This document shows positions 51,644 through 60,085 of a DNA stretch of 64,000 nucleotides, piece by piece. The notes under the pieces were generated by a model. It made no database searches. It had not been told where the DNA came from and saw only the letters and a list, made by a program, of their open reading frames with translations. The DNA is from NORP110 sp051251595. Lineage in GTDB: Bacteria; Pseudomonadota; Alphaproteobacteria; Rhodobacterales; Rhodobacteraceae. Made by a program: the position numbers and the translations under genes. How positions within the stretch are numbered: the stretch's first letter is position 1; each line of letters begins with the position of its first letter. The DNA lies in assembly GCA_051251595.1 (NCBI GenBank), contig JBPOFA010000003.1:62001-126000 (forward strand), read 5' to 3'.

Positions 51644-54145
51644 ATGGCACATCAGGCAGAATTCATCACAGACCCGGGCGGGGCGATTACGGCCTTTGCT
51701 TTGGGCGATATCCAGGAAACCTATTTCCCGGGTGAAATCACCAAAGGCGTGGATGATCTGACCTATGAATTCGTGAATGGTAAATTGCCATTGGAAGAGG
51801 CCCCTTGCCGCAAAGCGCTGCGCAAAGAGATCGCGGCGCGTTCTGTTGAATTGCGCGATGATTTCCCGGTCACGGCGTTGCACCTTCCTGGGTTCAACCG
51901 GCGTGTCGAATTTTCGGGATTTTGGCATCGTCCGACCCGGTTGGCGCGGTGGATACGGACGCAACTTGCGCCGGGCAAGGACGGCACCTCTCCATTTCGC
52001 CTGTCGACCTGCGGCGGCGTGCATATCTGGGCCGATGGCGTGCCGGTCGCGGGTTTTGAACCCTATAGCCGAAATGAACCTCGCAGCATCGATATCGATA
52101 TTCCGCTAAAGGCCGAAGGCACCGAGGTTGTTCTGTTGCTCGAAGAAATGGCAGAGCGGGACACCAGCTATTTCATAGAGCTGATTTGGCTGGGGACGGA
52201 CAAGTTAAAGGCCCAAATCCCCACCAGCGCAGATGCCGAAACCCTTGCCACTCTGACAGATCTGGCACGGTCGATTCACCCCGAAAAAATGGTTTTTACA
52301 AAAGGCGACGACTTGCAGCTTCGGGTGGATCGCGCCGCCCCGCATGACGTGACGGTGCGGGCCGCGGTGCTGCCAACGGTGCATATGACACACATGCCGC
52401 CATTGCTAGAGATAGAGCGCAGTTTGAAGGCGGGTCAAAGCGCGGTGTCGCTTGGCTCGATTGAAACCTTGCCGGACTCCTATCACGGGTTGGACCTGGA
52501 ACTTTGCGTTGGCGAAACGCGGGTCCATCGCCACATCGGGTTTGCCTTTTTGCGCGACCCTGTTCCCACGCGGTTTGCCGAAGATTTAGCGGCTCGAAAG
52601 TCCCAGGCGCTCGCCTATTCCGCCCGTCATGGCGACGCGAGAATTGGCCGTGTGTTGGCCCATCTAGAGCAGGGCGGTGTAGTGGATGCCAAAACCCTCG
52701 CTATCCTGGACGACACGTTGGAAACGATCGACCAACGCAAAGACTGTTCAGATTTTGTGATGGTGCCGCTGCTGTGGGTCTATGGCAAACATGCAGATCA
52801 GTTCACGCAGCGCGATCAGGACAGGATGCGGAAAACTATTCTTGGCTATCGCTATTGGGTTGATGAACCGGGCAACGATGCCATGTGGTTCTGGAGCGAA
52901 AATCACGTGCTGTGTTTCCTCGTCAGCGCTTTGATGGCCGGGCAACTTTTCCCTGAAACGCGGTTCGAAAATTCGGGCATAACCGGTGCGCAACAGGTCA
53001 CCCTGGCAAAGCAACGCCTGGGCCGCTGGTTTGACGCCGTCGAAACCCATGGTCTGGGAGAGTGGAACTCTGCCGCTTATTACCCCATTGATTTCATTGG
53101 GTTGATGGGCTTGTACGAATTTGCGCAAGGGGCCATCCAGGGCCGTGCCAAGGGTGTTTTGGATTCCGTTTTTGAAATGACGGCACTGCATTGCCTGAAT
53201 GGCGTATCGGCGGGCAGCATGGGGCGGGCCTATGACAAAGAGCTTCGGGCAGGCCCGTTGACAGAGCTGTCCTTTTTCGCCGCCGTCGGTTTTGGCATCG
53301 GTTGGTTTGATCAAAGCGTAGCTGCGATTTCTATGTTTTGTGCCTCGGACTATGCCCCGCCCGAAACCTGCGCCGAATACGCGGACCCGCCGGAAGGGCG
53401 TCAACTGTCAGCACGCTACGTGCAAGGTTTCGGCGCAGCGGCCCGGTTGGCCTTGTGCAAGTCGAAATCCGTTCAGTTGTCCGCCAGCATTGATGGCGAG
53501 CCGGGCAAAGACGGCCACCAACAGCATATGGTGGATGTTCTGGGGGCAGGGCACCCCTTTGCGCGGGTCTGGATCAATCATCCGGGCGAGGATGACCCCT
53601 GGGGGTCAAACCGCCCTTCGTTCTGGGCCGGAAACGGGATCATTCCGCGCGTCGGGATGCATGAGGGCACATGCCTGTTTCTGTCCGACTTGGGCGCGGA
53701 CCCGCGGTTGGCCTTCACCCACGCCTACGCGCCGCTCGACATGTTCGACGCATGCGAATTCGGTCGTGATTGGATCGCGCTGCGCACCGCTGATGGGTTT
53801 GTCACGCTAAAGGCCACCGGCCCAATCGAAACCATCAAAGAAGGCCCCGGCGCAGGGCTGGAACATCGTTGCCACGGCGCGCAAACCGGCTGGGCTGTCC
53901 AGGTCGGTGAATTGCCGCCGGGGGGATTGGCCGAGGTCGCACGCCGGGCTGAGGCGAGTTCTTTGCAGATATCCGACGGCCCGTTACAGCTCTCACTCAC
54001 GAGCCCGGATGAGGCAAATTTGGTATTGGACTACGCCAAAGGCCTGCTCGTTGATGGAAGTTTGGCACCTTTCTCAACTGTGTCGACCCAGCCCCAGACA
54101 ACTTGGCGCTTCCTTACAAGTCAAGACGGCGGCGAAGCGTCTTGA
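51644..54145 (+). CDS. Unrecognised 833-residue protein, likely carbohydrate-active enzyme
   Basis: I cannot assign a named family. No signal peptide or membrane segment is seen, so it is cytoplasmic. Residues 1-300 look like beta-sandwich domains: HLPGFNRRVEFSGFW, LSTCGGVHIWADGVPVAGFEPY and VVLLLEEMAERDTSYFIEL resemble the substrate-binding domains of glycosidases. Residues about 370-620 look like an alpha/alpha toroid with WFWSENHVLCFLVSALMAG (415-433) and GEWNSAAYYPIDFIG (472-486), whose Glu, His, Asn and Tyr could be catalytic. A C-terminal beta region follows. Strong GGGAGGAA (51631-51638) sets the start. It lies downstream of the XylFHG importer; hydrolysis or elimination on an imported glycoside is inferred. 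Confidence 0.72.
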   Translation: MAHQAEFITDPGGAITAFALGDIQETYFPGEITKGVDDLTYEFVNGKLPLEEAPCRKALRKEIAARSVELRDDFPVTALHLPGFNRRVEFSGFWHRPTRLARWIRTQLAPGKDGTSPFRLSTCGGVHIWADGVPVAGFEPYSRNEPRSIDIDIPLKAEGTEVVLLLEEMAERDTSYFIELIWLGTDKLKAQIPTSADAETLATLTDLARSIHPEKMVFTKGDDLQLRVDRAAPHDVTVRAAVLPTVHMTHMPPLLEIERSLKAGQSAVSLGSIETLPDSYHGLDLELCVGETRVHRHIGFAFLRDPVPTRFAEDLAARKSQALAYSARHGDARIGRVLAHLEQGGVVDAKTLAILDDTLETIDQRKDCSDFVMVPLLWVYGKHADQFTQRDQDRMRKTILGYRYWVDEPGNDAMWFWSENHVLCFLVSALMAGQLFPETRFENSGITGAQQVTLAKQRLGRWFDAVETHGLGEWNSAAYYPIDFIGLMGLYEFAQGAIQGRAKGVLDSVFEMTALHCLNGVSAGSMGRAYDKELRAGPLTELSFFAAVGFGIGWFDQSVAAISMFCASDYAPPETCAEYADPPEGRQLSARYVQGFGAAARLALCKSKSVQLSASIDGEPGKDGHQQHMVDVLGAGHPFARVWINHPGEDDPWGSNRPSFWAGNGIIPRVGMHEGTCLFLSDLGADPRLAFTHAYAPLDMFDACEFGRDWIALRTADGFVTLKATGPIETIKEGPGAGLEHRCHGAQTGWAVQVGELPPGGLAEVARRAEASSLQISDGPLQLSLTSPDEANLVLDYAKGLLVDGSLAPFSTVSTQPQTTWRFLTSQDGGEAS

Positions 54146-54157
54146 AACTTCGTCACA

Positions 54158-55445
54158 CTATTCTGGTTTTTTGGAAAAGCTCACCAACGACAGCGCATAA
54201 AGGGCAATGAGCAGTAACGCCCCTGCGGACATGGTCCAGACCTGATCGTAGTCGACTATTGGGAAATATGATCTAAACGGCGTCGACAACACCCCGCCCA
54301 ACACCAAGACTGAAAGTGATGCACGTGCAAATGGCATGAAGGTGTAGAGGCCCGGCAAAAGAAGCATCGGCACCATGAGGTAGTGAGTCCATGCCAAGGG
54401 GAGGAAAAAAGTCGTCGCGCAAATTATGCCAAGAAGTCGTCCATAAAGAGCATCGGAGGCACGCATGTTTTTGGATCTGTATAGCAGCAGTGCAATGGCG
54501 CTGATCATGGCTATTCGACTGACCCACCTGACCCATTCGGTTGTGCTGACAATAACGAACTCTTCGTATTCTTGCGGGGGGGTAAGTCGCCGGTCAATGA
54601 TATCGATCCATTGGTAAGCCAGAGCTTCAAAGCTGTGATTAAGCGGCGTTATAATAAGATTCTTGTTTGCGCGGCCTAACTGTTCAACAAAAGCGAGATG
54701 CAATTCAGGGCCTGCCAGGGCCAAACTTGTCATCAATAAAAGCACGCCAGTGATGCACGCCGAGGTCGCGGCTTTCCAGTCGCGATCCATCAGAAATATC
54801 AGACCTAAAAGAACAGGTGTAATCTTTATGGAGGCGGCAAACGCGAGCACAATCCTCGCGGTGACACTTGCGCCCGCGCGATAGCGTTCAAAGGCCAGCA
54901 GGACTAGAAATACAAGCGTAAGCTGCGGCTGGTTGAGCCAACTGGCCAATAGGAATGGGCTGGTCAGTATAACGATTGCAAAACTTAATAGGTACCAAAT
55001 TCCAAGGGACATCCTTGGCGGCTTCACAATGCGATACGCGAGGATAATTGATGCCGCCAAAAGAATGGCCTGAACGAGCAGAGCAATATTGAAAAACTGC
55101 ATAGGGCCAATTTGTGAGGCCATCGGTGAAAGAACTGCCGCCCACAGAGGCGGGTAGACATATGGCGTCACAGTTTTGTCCTGGAAACCTAATTCAGTTG
55201 CCATCTCCTTCCATTGAACTGAGGCATCCCCCCCCAAAAAACACATCCCGCGACAAGTAAATGGTATCGTAAAATCCGAGTCCGAATGACCTTGCGGCAA
55301 AATAAATCGCGCTCATGTCGGCCGGCCACTGGTTTCCATACAACAGCCACGTGATAACGACTATTATTAGGCCCAGAACCGCGCATATCCCGTACTCACG
55401 AACGGAATTCAAAGTTCTGTTCGCTGGCGTTTTTGAAAACGGCAT
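54158..55445 (-). pseudogene. GT87-like (DUF2029) membrane glycosyltransferase with frameshift at a G8 tract
   Basis: Two overlapping minus-strand frames together make one polytopic glycosyltransferase of about 428 residues. The N-terminal part (from ATG at 55445) has a first helix and the family's periplasmic acidic motif PADMSAIYFAARSFGLGFYD, then FFGG, and runs off into a stop within 20 residues. The second frame resumes at GGDASVQW and carries KTVTPYVYPPLWA and the remaining eight or so helices to 54158. The switch falls at a run of six T then eight G (minus strand). Seven G would restore one open frame. The gene is therefore off as sequenced: phase-variable, degraded, or a sequencing error. 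It follows GH20 by 46 bases. Confidence 0.82.
55228..55241 (-). repeat. Homopolymer tract T6-G8 at the frameshift
   Basis: On the plus strand C8 (55228-55235) is followed by A6 (55236-55241). Such tracts slip during replication. A change from eight to seven G rejoins the two halves of the glycosyltransferase frame. Confidence 0.85.
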
Positions 55446-55491
55446 TCGGGGTATAGCACTTGGAAAATTACCCTATTTGGCAAGAGTTTCT

Positions 55492-57312
55492 TTATCTCTC
55501 ATCCAAATTCGAATTCGGGTTCCCAAAAGTCAACGAAAACGTATCATAACTTGCGGCTAAGGCCTGCAATGTGTTGCTCGATATCTGCTGTGATTGCCAT
55601 GCCTGACAAGCCACGCCATAGATGCGCGGCAACAGCATTGGCCACATTTGCGAATCCTCTGTCGTGAATTCCCCCCAAAAGGCCCCTTGCACGCCAATTA
55701 TGTTGGACGCCAGCTCTGGTTCATCTTGTGGGACAGGATCCCAGTCAACCGTGTCGTCCAGAGAAACATAAGCAGCCCAATTTGCCCCCCAATCGTCGAT
55801 GTCATCTGTGTGGGCCATATCCAGATAGATATGCTGTGCCGGCGTCATCACCACTTTGTACCCCGCCCGCGCCGCTGCAAAGCCTGGTTCTTTTCCGGTC
55901 CAGCTGAACAGGATTGCACCATGGCCGATGCCACCGTTTGAACCTTGTGCTGCTTCTTCCCAACCGGCCGGAACCTGACCGTTTTGCGTGACGATCTCTG
56001 CAAGGTTGGACATCGTCCAGCCCTGCAAGTCTTGCGTGTTTTTCAAATCTTCACGATCCATAAGCTTGCGCGCCGCCGGAGAGTTCATCCAAGTTCCATC
56101 TGGAAGCTCATCACAGCCAAGATGAAGGTGCCCAAATGGAAACATGTCACCAACTTCTTTTGCGACCGCGGACAGAACTTCCCATGTTTTGGGCATGGCT
56201 GGGTTCAGGATATTGCGGCGGTAACCTTGCACGCTTTCCTCTGTTCCTGTGTCGTCCGGGTCCAGCATCTCTGGAAACACCATGCCTATGGCCAGAGCGT
56301 GCGACAGGGCCTCTATTTCCGGCATGACCTCGATATTCAGATTTTTGGCATGATCGATGATCTGGGCCACATCGGGTTTGGAATAACTTCCCCCGGCCTC
56401 GATGGCGCGGGAAAACAGGGTTGGCATCAGATGACCTTCGCCACAGAGCTCTGTTCGCTGCCACAGCTCTGGATAGCTGTCGATTTGCAGGCGAAACGCC
56501 TCATCATCGGCGAAATGCCAATGGTACCGGTTCAGCTTCATCAGGGCCATCAGGTCCAACAGGTCCAGGATCGTGGCGACATGAAAGAAATGTCGCGCGC
56601 AATCAAGGTGTTGTCCGCGCCATTCGAAACGGGGGCTGTCCTGAATCACGCCACAGGGCAAATCGTTTTTGTGGGTCTGAAGCAGGGTCAAAAGTGTGAT
56701 CCCGCCATAAAACCGGCCGCCATAGCTGTTTGCGGTCAAGACAACACCAGATGTCGAAATCTCTATCGTGTAGGCGTCGATTGGCAAGTCGGGGTCGGTT
56801 TTGACCGTAATTGCGTGGCCGCCGTCGACGAAGAAAGCAGGCAGCGCCCGTCTCTTGGCCAACTCTGCGACGGCGATCAGGGCATCGTCGTCAGATGCAA
56901 ATCCGGCAATCTGCACGGATCCGCCGTTTGGGGTCCAACCTGTTGGTTGCGGGACCAGTTGCAGGCCCTCAAATGCCGGAACAGACCTTAGAGGCTGTGG
57001 GTCACAGCCAGAGCGGACGGGGGGCAGTGCGACGGATCCTTCTGCTGTGCGCAGATAAGGGCCCAAGGGCAACCATGCCCTGTTTGCGGGTGTTCGTTCC
57101 GTATAGGCCAGCGTGAGCTCATAGGGCTCGCCTTCAACCAAATCGGGCAGTTGCACTTCTGTGAAACTGCCAAGCTCACCAATTCGGGTGCCGCCCTTAA
57201 CGACCTTCATCGGGACCATACCGGAACAGCAAAACACCGGTTCCGCCATGTCGCGGTCTGCTGTGATCAGGCAATGCATCATTTGACCGTCATTGGTGCA
57301 GTCGAATTTCAT
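55492..57312 (-). CDS. Beta-N-acetylhexosaminidase, GH20
   Basis: Removes terminal GlcNAc or GalNAc from oligosaccharides; 606 residues. The catalytic Asp-Glu pair is Asp401-Glu402 in LHLGCDELPDGTW, and substrate-assisted catalysis is expected. Other marks are PRFEWRGQHLDCARHFF near 228, HWHFADDEAFRLQID near 264 and VMPEIEALSHA near 329. An N-terminal GH20b-like domain spans about 110-225. No signal peptide, so it cleaves imported chitooligosaccharides in the cytoplasm. Its start overlaps the regulator stop by four bases. Confidence 0.95.
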   Translation of the reverse strand: MKFDCTNDGQMMHCLITADRDMAEPVFCCSGMVPMKVVKGGTRIGELGSFTEVQLPDLVEGEPYELTLAYTERTPANRAWLPLGPYLRTAEGSVALPPVRSGCDPQPLRSVPAFEGLQLVPQPTGWTPNGGSVQIAGFASDDDALIAVAELAKRRALPAFFVDGGHAITVKTDPDLPIDAYTIEISTSGVVLTANSYGGRFYGGITLLTLLQTHKNDLPCGVIQDSPRFEWRGQHLDCARHFFHVATILDLLDLMALMKLNRYHWHFADDEAFRLQIDSYPELWQRTELCGEGHLMPTLFSRAIEAGGSYSKPDVAQIIDHAKNLNIEVMPEIEALSHALAIGMVFPEMLDPDDTGTEESVQGYRRNILNPAMPKTWEVLSAVAKEVGDMFPFGHLHLGCDELPDGTWMNSPAARKLMDREDLKNTQDLQGWTMSNLAEIVTQNGQVPAGWEEAAQGSNGGIGHGAILFSWTGKEPGFAAARAGYKVVMTPAQHIYLDMAHTDDIDDWGANWAAYVSLDDTVDWDPVPQDEPELASNIIGVQGAFWGEFTTEDSQMWPMLLPRIYGVACQAWQSQQISSNTLQALAASYDTFSLTFGNPNSNLDER

Positions 57313-58067
57313 AGTTCTTCCTCGCGAAGTTCAGAAACAAAGTCATATAGGTCAGAGCGGTAAATGCCGCTGGAATATTCAATTGGTCGCCCGCTGCGGA
57401 CATAGCCAGTGCGGTCGATTTTCAAGACGGCTGCGCCTTCTCTCAGCAACAGCATTTCTGCATCATTGGCGTTGGCGTTTTGGGCTGTGACCCGCTGGAT
57501 TGCGCGGGTTGGTGCGCTGTCGGTCTTTCGCAGCACTTGGTAAAGCGACGTCTTGACCTTTGTTGGGTCGGGCAAGATATCAATTGGCAGGGTGGAGTTT
57601 TCGATCGCGATCGGCGTGTCGCCCGCACTGCGCAGCCGATAAACCCGCGCCACCCTGTCAGAGCTGGATACCCCAAGCGCAAACATTTCTGCCGAATTCG
57701 GCGGGTAAAGCCCGCAGGACAAGACCGTGCTGTTCGAGGTCAGGCCTCTGGCATTCAGGTTCTCGGTAAAGGACACAAGCGTTGACAGGGATTGTTTTAG
57801 TTTCGGCGCAGCACCGCGAACAAAGGATCCGGCGCCTTGCCGTTGTTCAATCAGACCGTCGGCGACAAGTTGCGAAATCGCCTTGCGGACCGTGACGCGG
57901 CTGATGTCGGCCAATGTTGCCAATTCGCGTTCTGCGGGCAGCTGATCCCCGGCGGATAGCGTCCCGTCAGAGATCGCTTCACTGATATGGCGATGCAGTT
58001 GTAGATAGCGTGCGCCCCCGCCAGCACGATGCCATTCCTCGGGGGAAAATAGATTAGCCGTGGTCAT
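57309..58067 (-). CDS. GntR/HutC-family regulator of the amino-sugar locus
   Basis: Regulator of 252 residues: an N-terminal GntR winged helix (SAGDQLPAERELATLADISRVTVRKAISQLVADGLIEQRQGAGSFV, about residues 38-84) and a UTRA effector domain with YRLRSAGDTPIAIENSTLP and GRPIEYSSGIYRSDLYDF. This is the NagR/DasR/YvoA type that senses GlcNAc-6-P or GlcN-6-P. It is co-transcribed with GH20 and divergent from the importer operon; TTGGTAT repeats fill the promoter region between them. Confidence 0.92.
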   Translation of the reverse strand: MTTANLFSPEEWHRAGGGARYLQLHRHISEAISDGTLSAGDQLPAERELATLADISRVTVRKAISQLVADGLIEQRQGAGSFVRGAAPKLKQSLSTLVSFTENLNARGLTSNSTVLSCGLYPPNSAEMFALGVSSSDRVARVYRLRSAGDTPIAIENSTLPIDILPDPTKVKTSLYQVLRKTDSAPTRAIQRVTAQNANANDAEMLLLREGAAVLKIDRTGYVRSGRPIEYSSGIYRSDLYDFVSELREEEL

Positions 58068-58082
58068 GTTCTCTGCGCTCCT

Positions 58083-58105
58083 TTGGTATTTAAAAATGAT
58101 ACCAA
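58083..58105. promoter_or_regulatory. Inverted repeat TTGGTAT-n9-ATACCAA
   Basis: Perfect 7-bp arms (58083-58089, 58099-58105), 16 bases before the HutC gene start. Candidate autoregulatory operator; TTGGTAT recurs at 58187 and 58218. Confidence 0.6.
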
Positions 58106-58186
58106 TTTTTGTTTTTCATGCAAGAGGGAAACGAAAGACTGTATGTAACTATATATAAATAAAGAATAAAAAATAAAGCGAAAAAT

Positions 58187-58224
58187 TTGGTATTAAAAAT
58201 GGATATTTGTTTTCGCTTTGGTAT
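58187..58224. promoter_or_regulatory. Two further TTGGTAT sites before the importer operon
   Basis: TTGGTAT at 58187-58193 (followed by TAAAAATGGATA, like the site at 58083) and at 58218-58224. They lie 55-92 bases before the first permease, in a very AT-rich stretch (58141-58215) suited to a promoter. Probably bound by the HutC-type regulator. Confidence 0.5.
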
Positions 58225-58278
58225 CATAATCTAAACCGCACTGATTCGTTGTGGTAAATACAACTCGGGGGAACTGCA

Positions 58279-59217
58279 TTGACTGAGATTGCTGGGCGCA
58301 CAATTGCACAGAGCGAGGCTGCGACACGTCGCCGAAACGTTATTTCTGAAAAGTGGTTTGCCTGGCTTCTGGTTGCGCCATCCTTGATCTTCATTCTGTT
58401 CATTGTGGCCTGGCCTCTGGTCGAAGTGGTTCGCCTGTCTTTCCTAGAGGCGGGGCTTGGCGGCGAAAAATATGTCGGCCTTCAGAACTACACTGACCTG
58501 TTGGAAAGCCGTAAATTTCACCAAACGATCATTCGCACCTTTTATTGGATGTTCCTGTCCGTCGGGTTGAAGCTGATCATGGGTTTGATTGGCGCGGTTC
58601 TTTTGAATGCGGTGGTGCCAGGGCGCGCGTTGTTCCGTGTGTTGGTGATGCCGCCTTGGGTGATCCCGGTTGCGATCGGCTGTATCGGCTGGTTGTGGCT
58701 TTACAACGGATATTTCGGCGTTCTTTCAGGTGTTGCTCAACGACTGGGTATCATCGATGGCCCGTTTGAGTTTCTGGCCTATAAAACAAGCGCGTTTTAT
58801 TCCGCGATTGTGACAGATGTCTGGGTTGGAACCCCGATGGTGACGTTGTTTTTCCTGGCCGCAATGCAGGGGGTCAGTCGTGATCTTTATGAGGCCGCAT
58901 GGGTCGATGGGGCAGGGCGTTGGTATCGCTTTCGCCGAATTACGATCCCCCAGATCATGCCGGTCATCGTTTCTATGGCGTTGCTATCCGCAATTTGGAC
59001 GTTCAACAGTTTTGAGATCATCTGGATTTTGACCAATGGCGGACCGCGTGGGGCGACCACCACCTTGATTGTGGACACCTATAAGACTGCAATTTCAAAT
59101 TTCAAATTTGGAGAAGGTGCAGCCCGAGCGGTCGTCATCGTGATGCTGCTGGCCTCATTCAGCCTCATCTACATGTTCTTCTTGAACAAGGTCAACAAAC
59201 ACTACGGGGTGAAGTAA
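58279..59217 (+). CDS. Sugar ABC transporter permease (MalF-like), amino-sugar locus
   Basis: Inner-membrane CUT1 permease of 312 residues. After a basic N-terminus (RRRNVISEKW) the first helix is LLVAPSLIFILFIVAWPLV, and the coupling loop VSRDLYEAAWVDGAGRWYRFRRITIP lies near residue 205. It begins at TTG 58279 with CGGGGGA 6-12 bases upstream. It is unusual that the permeases precede the binding protein in this operon, unlike the other CUT1 systems here. Confidence 0.92.
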   Translation: MTEIAGRTIAQSEAATRRRNVISEKWFAWLLVAPSLIFILFIVAWPLVEVVRLSFLEAGLGGEKYVGLQNYTDLLESRKFHQTIIRTFYWMFLSVGLKLIMGLIGAVLLNAVVPGRALFRVLVMPPWVIPVAIGCIGWLWLYNGYFGVLSGVAQRLGIIDGPFEFLAYKTSAFYSAIVTDVWVGTPMVTLFFLAAMQGVSRDLYEAAWVDGAGRWYRFRRITIPQIMPVIVSMALLSAIWTFNSFEIIWILTNGGPRGATTTLIVDTYKTAISNFKFGEGAARAVVIVMLLASFSLIYMFFLNKVNKHYGVK

Positions 59218-59218
59218 G

Positions 59219-60061
59219 ATGATGGATCGCTACACAAAACTGCAACTGGTCGGAATCTATGCCAGCCTTGCCGTATTCCTTGCATTCATCCTGCTGCCGT
59301 TTTTCGAAATGTTCATGACGTCTTTGTTGCCGCTGGAACATCTCTTCCGCAGCCCTCGGCAGTTTTGGTCTGATGATTTTAGCTTTGATGCTTATAGCCG
59401 AATGTGGGTCACAGTACCTTTGCTAGGTCGCTACATCTTTAACTCTATTTTTATCGCAGCGGCTGTGACAGCGATTACAATGGTTCTGGTCATCCCCGCC
59501 GCCTATGCCTTTGCCCGCCTGAATTTCCCGCTGAAAAATGCCACATTGGGCGGGTTTCTGGCTGTGAATATGTTCACCGGCGCGGTTCTGTTGATCCCAC
59601 TTTACCGCGTGTTGCGCACTATGGGCCTGTTGAACACCTATTGGGCCATGATCGTGCCGGGCGTCGCGTTTCTTATTCCGACCGGAATTTGGTTGTTGCG
59701 GTCCTACCTTGAAAAAATCCCTCGTGAACTGGAAGAGGCCGCTTTCGTGGATGGTGCATCGCGCATGTACACTTTGCGTCGCGTCGTGTTGCCGCTTGCT
59801 GTTCCGGGATTGCTGGTTGTTGGCGTGGCCGTCTTCATCGGTGCCTATGCCCAACAATTCTTGTTTGCGATCACGTTTAACCAGGTGCGCGAACTACAAC
59901 CCTTGCCCGCTGGCTTGGTCGAATTCATCGGCTATCAGTCGGTAAACTGGAACGAAATGATGGCTGCAGCCCTGACTGGTGTTTTGCCTGTCATGGTCGT
60001 CTTCTTGTTCTTGCAAAAATACCTCGTGGCTGGGCTGACAGCCGGCGCGGTCAAAGAATAA
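59219..60061 (+). CDS. Sugar ABC transporter permease (MalG-like), amino-sugar locus
   Basis: Second permease, 280 residues, one base after the preceding stop. Helix YASLAVFLAFILLPFFEMFM at the start, AAYAFARLNFPLKN near residue 93 and the coupling loop IPRELEEAAFVDGASRMY near 165. It completes the channel for chitooligosaccharides or GlcNAc, the substrate class inferred from GH20 and the SIS protein. Confidence 0.93.
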   Translation: MMDRYTKLQLVGIYASLAVFLAFILLPFFEMFMTSLLPLEHLFRSPRQFWSDDFSFDAYSRMWVTVPLLGRYIFNSIFIAAAVTAITMVLVIPAAYAFARLNFPLKNATLGGFLAVNMFTGAVLLIPLYRVLRTMGLLNTYWAMIVPGVAFLIPTGIWLLRSYLEKIPRELEEAAFVDGASRMYTLRRVVLPLAVPGLLVVGVAVFIGAYAQQFLFAITFNQVRELQPLPAGLVEFIGYQSVNWNEMMAAALTGVLPVMVVFLFLQKYLVAGLTAGAVKE

Positions 60062-60085
60062 ACTTAACCAACGGAGAGACTGAAA

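Noticed and set aside
54158..55300. Complete glycosyltransferase starting at 55300
   Set aside because: This start lacks the first helix and acidic loop of the family, which are present in the adjacent frame from 55445; a frameshift explains both.
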